Positions 55,903 to 64,000 of a DNA stretch of 64,000 nt are shown here, in pieces. This DNA comes from Impatiens glandulifera. Taxonomy: Eukaryota > Streptophyta > Magnoliopsida > Ericales > Balsaminaceae. The notes beneath the pieces are model-generated. The model saw only the letters and a list, made by a program, of their open reading frames with translations. It did not search any database and had not been told where the DNA came from. The stretch covers positions 32,330,439 to 32,394,438 of the forward strand of contig NC_061868.1 of the NCBI RefSeq assembly GCF_907164915.1, read 5' to 3'. The translations under genes were made by a program, and so were the position numbers. Positions within the stretch are counted from its first letter, which is position 1. Every line of letters starts with the position of its first letter.

Positions 55903-56205
55903 GGATGACCCATCGCTACAAGGGATGGCCCTTCGCTACAATGGATGACCCTTTGCTACAAGGGATGGCCCTTCGCTACAAGGGATGGCCCATCGCTACA
56001 AGGGATGACCCATCACTACAAGGGATGGTCCTTCGCTACAAGGGATGACCCTTCGCTATAAGGGATGGCCCATCGCTACATGACCCTTCACTACAAGAGA
56101 TGGCCCATCGCTACATGGCCCTTCGCTACAAGGGATGGTCCTTCGCTACATGGGATGACTCATCGCTACAAGGAATGACCCTTCGCTACAAGGGACAACC
56201 CTTCG
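55903..56205. repeat. 20-bp minisatellite, right arm
   Basis: About fourteen units of aagggatggcccttcgctac, the inverse complement of the left-arm repeat, with the same cat/ctt alternation. The right array has more units than the left, so the arms have changed copy number independently. Confidence 0.75.
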
Positions 56206-56683
56206 CGAGAATCACATTAATCTTCTCTGAAACGGAACTGATTCAAAGCATCATTTGTAAATATCATCATCGACAAGATGAACAACCAATATGAATAAGA
56301 TGAAAAATAAGAACAACCTCATGGTTTAGGATTTGAAGATGAACATAATGGAAATAAGAACATAAATCGATCCAATCACATGATATTAAAACAAATTTTT
56401 GTTATTGATCTATATGATGTGTTCGTTTAGGGTTCCGCCGCCGTGCCGTTGCGAGAGAGAACACGGAGTAGAGAGAAGAGAGAAAGAAAAATAACGAAAT
56501 TAAAAAAAATTGAGTATTTATATAAAAAACATATTCCCATCGCGTGACGAGAAGGTCCATCGCGTTACGCGATGGGGTATTTTCGTCAAAAAAATATAAA
56601 GTCGTCACCAACGCAATTAAAATTATACGCTGATTATCAACTCATTTAAGAGCCTTTTTAGGATTATTTGATCAAATTTTCCC

Positions 56684-57293
56684 ATCTCTTTAGATTTGAC
56701 TTAACTCTTTTTTTATTAACCTTAACTCTTTTTTTATTAACGAGTTGGTTATTCTCTAAATATTTATATTAAATAATATTTAATTTATTTGAAAAAATAA
56801 TAGTGAATGTATTAGATAGCATACATATTTGATTTAAATTATTTATTAAATGTTTAGATATATTTAATTTTATTTACTTGTAATAACTTATTCATTAAAT
56901 TTTCTACAATAATTTATTACACAATTGAAACTTATTTCAGAATATAATTCAATCAAATTAAAATTTATATTAAATATGATTATTTATAAAAATCCATTTT
57001 TTTTATAAATAAATAAAACTTATGATTATTTTTTTTTAAGTGACTTTTAATTATTTCATTAAAAATATCTTAAAATAGAAAAATGATCATTTTTTTCAGT
57101 TGGGCAAAGTTGTATATGCAGTCAATTTAATTATTTTTGTGAATTCAACTTAATAAATATTTAAAATTTTTAAAGTTTTTGGTTTGAGTTATTTGAATAA
57201 TCTTCAAATAATTCATTATCTATTTATATTTATATTTATTTTCGTCAATTAAATTATAAATTAAAATAAATGTTTTATATATTTAAAAAAATA

Positions 57294-57378
<85 letters not shown>

Positions 57379-58921
57379 TTTCATTTAAGTTTTTCAGCAA
57401 ATAATTTTACTTTTCATCACTTCAATTCAAATAAAATTATTAAGTAATTCAATAAATTATATAAATAACTCCAATGCAAACAAACAAGACATGAATGAAG
57501 TATAATGTTACACTAGATTTTTTTTAAGTAATGCTCTTTTGAAGAAATATATATTAACGTTCCTCTTCTTGAATTTACAAAGAAAGGAAGTTGTGCTAAT
57601 TATTTAATGTGGTTTATTTTGATTTAAAAAGAAAAATATTAGTATCTCATTATTTGTAACTTTTTCTATCATATTATTCATTAAAATATTAATAAAATAT
57701 TATTTTAACTTTTAAAATTCAAAAATCTTAATTATTTTTTGATAAATACCTAAATAAACTATGAAACATTTTGTTTTCTAAAATAAACTAGCTTTATGTT
57801 TTCAAATAACATTATATCACCTAAAGACACGATGATATAGTTTGAGAGAAATAAAAACAATGTAAAATAAAGAAGATTATAAAAAAAAACATACTCATTG
57901 AGTATTTGTCTAGATAGCAAATTAAATTGACCAATTGTTGAATATTTTCACGAGCCAAATATGATAATCCTCTAACCAAATAAGACTAGATTATTGAGAA
58001 AACACATCCTATCTTAGACTTTGTTTGATGGGGTTTCACATTATTATTATTCTAATTGTAAAATCACTTAATTTAATAAGTAAAATATTTTTCAGTTTAC
58101 TTCTATTAGTTTAAATTTTAAAAATAAAAGAACATTTTAATCATTTATATATCTTAAATAACACTGTTTTTTTTTTATCAAATATTTTAAAAAAACTCAT
58201 AAAACCCCAAAACCAAACCAACCCTAACCCCTGATTATTAAAACCTTAATAAAATGAAAAGGCACGTAATCATTCTCCATGCATGCAACCTTTTGAGTTG
58301 ATTAGCACCAAGTGATCAATATTATTGTCAAACAAATATTTACTAGTTGAAGCTTTAATCTAGAATCACACTGGTGGATAATGACTAGAATAAGATGTCA
58401 CTAACAATGCATAGACCAATTAATCAAATGATAATAATAATTATTTATTCTTTTTAAAAAACAATATGAATCTATTTAAAAAAAAATATTGATCTATTTA
58501 TGTAGTTTAGCATTGTTTAAACAAAAATGATGATTTTTTTATTTATTAAAATTCACAATACACATATTAGAAAATGACCCAAGATGACAATAAGTAATTT
58601 TCCTGCCCATATATATATATATATTAGATTATTTGATTAGCTAAATCATTTAAAACAATAATTATTTTAGCATCCAAATCGTCCATATTATTCATTGAAA
58701 TATTAAAATGCTCCTGCTTATTTTTATGTAATATTAAATATATATAATTATTAAATCAAATAGTTCGATTTTCATTCAACAATGTTTTTTCTTCTAAAAT
58801 CCAGATTAAGAAGAAAAACAATTACATCAAACAAACAAGAACAAGTTTTTACTGGTAATTAAAAAGTTATTTGAAATGATATGGAAATTGTTTGAAATTA
58901 TTTTGAATCATTTTCAAATGA
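56684..58921. other. AT-rich intergenic region with a 38-unit (AT)n microsatellite
   Basis: An uninterrupted (AT)n tract of about 76 bases lies at 57299-57375. At 56695-56745 the word ttaactctttttttattaac is duplicated in tandem. No gene or transposon end recognised. Confidence 0.55.
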
Positions 58922-58930
58922 CTATATATC

Positions 58931-60088
58931 GGGAAATTTGATAATATAACCCTAAAAAGAAGGGTATTTTGATTTTTAACCTCACTAATAAAGTTTTTGT
59001 TTTTTAACATTTTTTTTAAATTTTTTCCAATTTTACCCTTAATAACCTTTTTACTTTTTTCTTTTCTTTTTTCTTTTTTTTTTCTTCCTTTTCCTTTCCC
59101 CTTCTCCTTCCCGTTTTCCCTTTTCTCCCCGTCTCTTCCTCTTCCTCTTCCTGGCGACACAGCCCTACACTCTTCCCCGACGACACAGCCCCGCGCCACC
59201 GTCCCTCTCTCTTCCTCGGCGACACAGCCCCACGCTCAACCCTTCTCTCACTATGACCGCATTCTTCGAAACATGGTACTTTTTGCGTTTTTCTAGTTGA
59301 TAGTTTGTTTAAAGTGAAAGTTCTTGATATATTTTGGTTGTTCCTCTAATTCTTGCTTTTCATAAGTTATTAAGTAGTATTTAGTTAGAGTTGAAATGCT
59401 TAGTTTAGGGTTTGGACTTTGGGCGTGGCCCTTGGGCGTGGGGCGTGGCCCTTGGGCGTGGGGCGTGGCCCTTGGGCCTTACTTCCCTACCCTGTTTCTG
59501 TTTTCATTATCTTCCTTCACTACTAGCTAGTTACCAGTGCTAATATCTGATTTGGTCTGTAAAAATAGGGAAATACCCAGAAAGTTATCGGGAAAGATGT
59601 CACCTTTTTCTTTTGTAAAGACTCTCCTCCTCCCTGGTTCGATGGCAGGTATCCACATTCACTCTTTAATCTCTATTAATCTTGATCATAATACTGTCTG
59701 ATATTCTCAATAATAAAAAAAACTTGTATTTATTCTTCTACACATACTGCATCACTAAATTCCTTGTCATTTTTTGTTCTCCTAGTATTCTAGGAGATTT
59801 TGGATTCGACCCACTTGGATTAGGTAAGCGTGCATTTGTTTGATAGATTGAAGAAAACCAATGATATGTTAAATAGATGGTTTGATCTCAGGATCTGATT
59901 CGGAACTGCTGAAATGGTTTGCACAAGCTGAGCTAATACACAGCAGATGGGCAATGCTTGCTGTGTCTGGAATTCTGATTCCAGAATGGCTAGAAAGTCT
60001 GGGGTTTATTGAGAAGTTCTCTTGGTACGATGCAGGAGCACAAGAATACTTCGCAGATTCTTTTTAGGGTTATATTATCAAATTTCCC
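58931..60088 (+). mobile_element. Pack-MULE carrying exons of a light-harvesting (LHCA) gene
   Basis: Perfect 31-bp terminal inverted repeats begin gggaaatttgataatataac (58931-58961 and 60058-60088). They are flanked by a perfect 9-bp target duplication ctatatatc (58922-58930 and 60089-60097), the Mutator hallmark. Inside are a CT-rich leader (59050-59150), a GC-rich stretch with repeated cggcgacacagcccc, a G-rich microrepeat gggcgtggcccttgggcgtg (59418-59478), and three LHCA exons with introns. No transposase. The element is short, intact and its target duplication is undecayed, so insertion was probably recent. Confidence 0.92.
59569..60067 (+). pseudogene. Captured LHCA (photosystem I antenna) gene fragment, three exons
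   Basis: Exons 59569-59648 (ends PPPWFDGS), 59786-59823 (ILGDFGFDPLGL) and 59892-60067 (GSDSELLKWFAQAELIHSRW, AMLAVSGILIPEWLESLGF, SWYDAGAQEYFADSF) join in phase with GT-AG introns. They give the N-terminal part of an LHCI chlorophyll-binding protein through helix B, including the ExxHxRWAM chlorophyll ligand segment (AELIHSRWAML). Helices C and A are missing: the frame ends at TAG (60065-60067), supplied by the element's own terminal repeat. The sequence is closest, from memory, to the Lhca2/5/6 branch; which paralogue was copied is not settled. Coding sequence is otherwise unbroken, so a short chimeric product is possible if a promoter in the CT-rich leader works. Confidence 0.9.
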
Positions 60089-60097
60089 CTATATATC

Positions 60098-60821
60098 ATC
60101 TTATTAATTATTATTTTGAAAGGTATTTGAGAAATATAAAAAATAGATAAAAGCAATTTTTGTTATTTTTGTGAAAAATGATTTAGCCCTATTTAATTTA
60201 TTGAAATATAAAATCTAGAATGAAAGTGAATAAGTGAAAAACTAAATGACTATCTCGCCTTGAATCTCATAAATTTGACTACTTTCCCATAATTAATACA
60301 CCATTCCTCACATATTGACCAATTGTTGTAGTTAGGGACCATCTATGAATAAGAACAAGTCTATCAAAGTTTAAATAAGAAAATTCAATCTCAACATGCA
60401 TTTGATTAAATCATTTAAAATATTATCAAATTTGACTTCAGCTTGCGTTCTTCTTGGCGTGAAACCAATGAAGAAGACAACCGCTTTGTAATCGCACGCA
60501 AGCGGTCCGTTAACGATGAAGCGATCCGTCAACTTTTGGTGATCCATGTGGACTCTGTCTAGGCTCGCGTTAATCCCTTCTATTAGGATGCCCTTCTTCC
60601 GTGTTGATTGAAGTCAAAGCGCACCCGGGTGTACCGGCCTCTTTGGCTTGGACACGCGAGTTTCTGAGCCTGGTTTGGTCCTCCCAAGACTCGTGAGTTT
60701 CTGAGCCCGATTCGGTCCTCCCAAGTTCATGTCTGTCCTGCTGAGTCGTTGCCGCCTGTCACTTGTCGTCACCCACTGCCGCCTTCCATCGGCCACCGTG
60801 CACGACGGTTTTTTATATTTT
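60098..60821. other. Intergenic region with a GC-rich block and short duplication
   Basis: At about 60653-60737 the stretch gcgagtttctgagcctggtt is repeated as gtgagtttctgagcccgatt, each followed by tggtcctcccaag-type sequence (a 41-base direct duplication). No convincing gene. Confidence 0.45.
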
Positions 60822-63150
60822 ATATGTGAAATTGGGCCATAGGATTTAGAGACCAAATTTGATGTGCCTCAATGTTAGATACAAAAAGTGGAAGAAAGTT
60901 ATGTGCAATTATTTGTTGGATTAAAAAAAGACATGAAATCACATAATGGTGAATATGCCAATCAAATCGTATTATTATAGAAATGTCAACTAAATCGCCA
61001 CGAGATCATATCATTGTGGAGATGTCAAAGTTATCACATGATCTTTACCCTAATTATGAATTCTAAAAGTCTTTATATATGTGGAATTGAGCCTAGGGTT
61101 TGAGACCCAATTTGACGTGCCTTAATGTTACGTAAAAAAAGGAAGGAAGATATGTGTAATTATTTGTTGGATTGAAAAAAAGGGTGAAATTACATAATGG
61201 TGAAGATGTCAATAAAATCATATTATTATGAAAATGTCAACTAAATCGCCACAAAATCATATTATGGTGGAGATGTCAAAGATATCACATTATCTTAACC
61301 CTAATTATGAATTTTAAAAGACTATATATATATATATATATACATATTGTAAATAAGAGTAGTGTGAGACTAAAATATAGAACAAATAAAGAGAGTTATA
61401 GTTTGTAATCCCTATTATAACTCTATTGAATCGATTTTCCGAAAGCAGGACGTAAGACATTGTTGGTCCGAACCTAGATAAGATTCTTGTGTCGTTATTT
61501 AGTTCTTTCTTACTTTCACGCCACTGTTCTGCATTCCACTACGGTTTCTATTATTCCGCATTCATTCATAGGGTGATAGTTTTACCACAAACTGGTATTA
61601 GAGCCAAGTAGGGCTAAGGCGATCGCGGTCTAATTTTTTGGTGAGTTTTTTTTTCTTGATTCGGTCAATTATTTTAAGATTTTAGATGGGGTCCTCTTCT
61701 AGGGTTGATAACGAGAAGTTCGATGGGACGAAAGACTTTGGGTTATGTAAGATGAAGATGATGGAACACTTAGGCAACATGGGAGTTGCTAAAGCACTCG
61801 AGGGGGAATCACAATTACTAGCCTAAATGGATGCAGAGAAAAATATAGAGGAGTTATAAAGGGCCTATAACACCTTGATTCTTAGTCTTAGTGATAAGGT
61901 GTCGTGAGAGGTTTCTAGTGTCACAACGACAACATATGTGTGACTTCAGTTGTAGTCTTTGCATATAACTTAGACACTATCGTCTCGAATCTATATTACG
62001 TAGAGATTCTTCAAGTTTAGAATGATTGAGGGGAAGGACTTACAAATGCATCTTGAAGATTATGTCAAGTATTCTCCTTGATTTAGAAAACATCAGGGAG
62101 AAATACAAGGATGAGGATAAGACACTGATGCTTTTAAATTTTTTACCGAAGTCGTATGAAACGTTCATAGATATACTCAAGTAGGGAGGGAGGAGCTTAC
62201 CCTCGATAATATGATGAGTGCATTGAGATCAAATGATCAAAAGAAGAAGAATTAAGAGAGTAGTGTAAGTGGAGATGGACTCTTGGTTTGAGGGAGAACC
62301 GAGAGAAGAGACAATAAAAACAAGAAGAAGAGGCATTCGAAGTCTCTCGGGAAGAAATCAACTAAGTGCTACAATTGTGACAAAGAGGGACACTTTAAGC
62401 GAGATTGTCCAGATTTGCATAACGACTTGAAGAAGAACGGAGAAGCGACGGTTATTTAAGAGGTCAAGAATGGGTACAAAAGTGCATACGTTCTCGTTTT
62501 CTCCACTAATTAGTCTAAGAAGCGTTGGATATGGATTCCAAGTGTTCGTTCCATATGACACCTAATGAGAGTTTGTTCAAGACCTATGAGAAGACTTTTG
62601 TGGCGATATTTTGTTAGGTAACAACAATTCTTGTAGAGTGATGGGGATCAGAATAGTGCATTTGAAGACGCATGATGGAACTGAGAGAGTATTGATAGAC
62701 GTACGACACGTCCCGGACCTTTGGAGGAATTTAATCTCTCAGCTCACTAGACTAACTTAGTTTTGCATGGAAGGGTGATAAGAACGTATTAAGGGTCACA
62801 AAGAGGTCGCTAGTGGTAATGAGAGGCATGTGAGAGAGGTGTATTTACGTCTTTCAAGGCAACACTTTGGTTGGTGATATGGAGACAATGGCGGAGCCTC
62901 GATATGTATCTCCCACGAGTCTATGAAATAAGAGATTGGGGCACGTGAGTGAGAGGGGTTTGATAGATTTGAGTAAGAAAGAGTCTTTTGGCAAGGAAAA
63001 ACTTGATGATTTGAAGTTTTGTGAGAACTACATATACGGTAAAACTATAAAGGTGAAGACGAAGTGGGAGGTATCGAGACAATGCCATGAGACACATGAA
63101 GACGAGGTGGGAGGATTTGAGGTACACCATAAATCTCACTAGGATAAGGA
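60822..63150 (+). mobile_element. 5' part of a decayed Ty1/copia element with an internally duplicated LTR
   Basis: The primer site tggtattagagcc (61593-61605), complementary to initiator tRNA-Met, follows an LTR-like stretch ending at about 61590. The LTR contains a direct duplication of about 255 bp (60822-61076 and 61077-61330). Downstream are gag and the start of pol. The element is cut off in the integrase region near 63150, where CACTA-like sequence begins. The LTR 5' boundary is not certain and no 3' LTR lies in the window. Confidence 0.75.
61687..63142 (+). pseudogene. Copia gag, protease and integrase-start remnant
   Basis: It opens at 61687 with MGSSSRVDNEKFDGTKDFGL, the usual copia gag N-terminus, and is broken by a TAA about 46 codons in and by later shifts. 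The zinc knuckle CYNCDKEGHFKRDC is intact at about 62370-62411. The protease site near 62535 reads LDMDSKCSFHMTPNE, where DSG is expected (Gly replaced by Lys). The integrase zinc region follows at 62936-63142 (LGHVSERGLIDLSKK, then LKFCENYIYGK, where CENC is expected). The catalytic integrase core, RT and RNase H are missing. Confidence 0.85.
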
Positions 63151-64000
63151 AGCACGGAAGAAATGTGGAAGCAATCAGGGCGAATAAGCCTGATGAAATG
63201 ACTCAACAAGATTGGGAGTGACTTCTTGAAAAGTATTACTTTACCGATAAATTTCAGATTCTTCTTTCATATTTTGTAATTAATATAACATTTTGAATCT
63301 AATATTATATATTAATTACAGAAACGAAGTGCTACCGGCATAGATAACAAAAAATATTCAAAATATGCACATCGTTCTGGTAACAAATCTTTTACACAGC
63401 TGTAACGTGAAATGGTAAGACTTATTTTTTAACTTTGTTTTTAAATGAATTAAAATTTAACTTACATTCTCAGGAAGTTCAAGAAGGATCAATTCCAACT
63501 CATGAAGATTTCTTTTTGGCGACTAAGACCAAAAATGATAAAACTGTTGATCCGCAAATATTGGAGAAAGTGGTAAGTATATAAAATATGTTTACTTTAC
63601 ATTTTATCTATTATTGGTATTAACATATTTTGTTGTAGGATGAATTAAGACACTTGCGAGCTAAACGTCCCGACATTTATGATGTCAATTTGACTAAAAG
63701 AGTTTTTGGTCCTCAATACAAGGGAAAGATTATAAGAATGTGATCAGTTTTTTTTTTGGGAAAAATGTGTGATCAATTTAACTTCCCAAGTTAGAGGGCC
63801 CATAATGTCCAAAAAAGAACTACGTCGAGAGACTGTAACAATGCAAAGAAAACTCGATGATATAGAACACAAGGTTAAAACTCAAATGGAAGATAAAATG
63901 GAAGAGAGGTTGAGGATGGAGAAGGCTCAAATGGAAGCTAATATGGAAGCTAAAATAGAAGAAAGGTTGAGGATGGAGATGATGCATTTTATGTCATAGT
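63151..64000 (+). pseudogene. CACTA/En-Spm-associated (Transposase_24-like) gene remnant, cut by the window edge
   Basis: Exon-like pieces with good splice signals lie at 63322-63414 (donor gtaaga), 63474-63572 (acceptor ctcag, donor gtaagt) and 63639-63742. Conceptual pieces read DNKKYSKYAHRSGNKSFTQL, then VQEGSIPTHEDFFLATKTKN, then VDELRHLRAKRPDIYDVNLT, the pattern (NKSFTQ ... G..P...E.F..TKTKND.. VD) of the plant protein family linked to En/Spm elements. The upstream ANKPDEMTQQDWE (about 63179-63220) fits the same family. A TAA after FTQL and a TGA at 63740 break it. Further on, 63769-63999 encodes a Met/Glu/Lys-rich repeated coiled coil (MEANMEAKIEERLRMEM), common at the C-terminus of these proteins. 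Confidence 0.55.

Larger units (their letters stand above)
54414..56683. mobile_element. Mutator-like foldback element with mirrored 20-bp minisatellites
   Basis: The ends are related to those of the elements at 550-3470 and 58931-60088: right end read inward gggaaaatttgatcaaataa, left gcggaatttgaccaaataac. The arms are long (about 500-700 bp) and contain, as in 550-3470, a TATA-like tatataaatactcaat, a CT tract, a GC-rich stretch, cgaacacatc, and an acceptor-like gatgatatttacag. Both arms end in a 20-bp minisatellite. The centre (about 55130-55880) is unique AT-rich sequence with no recognised gene. No convincing target duplication was found, so one end may be altered. Confidence 0.75.

Noticed and set aside
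59016..59225. Lys/Glu/Arg-rich minus-strand frame
   Set aside because: Antisense of the CT-rich leader of the Pack-MULE; simple-sequence artefact.

Overview
The window is nuclear DNA of a flowering plant, most likely a eudicot. It is AT-rich, has long (TA)n tracts, canonical GT-AG introns, plant-only gene families (a GRAS factor, a PCS1-type aspartic protease, a YidD-like protein with a chloroplast-type N-terminus) and dense plant transposons. There are no operons and no bacterial signals. The species cannot be named from the sequence.

Host genes are few and well spaced: a single-exon PCS1-like aspartic protease (9180-10508, +); an eight-exon HAD hydrolase of the pyrimidine 5'-nucleotidase/SDT1 type (21485-22979, +); an intronless piece of the TFIIIB subunit BRF1 (41141-41680, -) with promoter-like motifs just upstream; a four-exon YidD-family gene (44092-45437, +); and a 742-residue LISCL-type GRAS regulator with a 5'UTR intron (48819-51047, -). 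They are functionally unrelated.

The rest is mostly mobile DNA. (1) Three Mutator-like elements share terminal-repeat ends: 550-3470 carries a spliced-gene fragment of U1-70K, 54414-56683 carries mirrored 20-bp minisatellites, and 58931-60088 carries LHCA exons flanked by a perfect 9-bp target duplication. (2) hAT-type elements lie at 4131-4985 (transposase remnant), 12203-13550 (carrying a decayed histone H3) and 41838-43839 (split by a 1.2-kb palindromic element). (3) An almost complete but broken endogenous pararetrovirus of florendovirus-like layout occupies about 25433-32836. (4) A full-length Ty1/copia element with 364-bp LTRs and the target duplication ATACT (35179-39892, -) sits inside an older repeat. 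(5) Decayed LINE, copia, SINE and CACTA-like remnants and a 2-kb degenerate tandem array at 18.2-20.2 kb fill most of what remains.

The most notable signal is the Mutator-like family with a common end and exchangeable cargo. In two members the long inverted arms carry a TATA-like and CT-rich leader pointing inward toward the cargo, so one element could produce convergent transcripts of captured host-gene exons.
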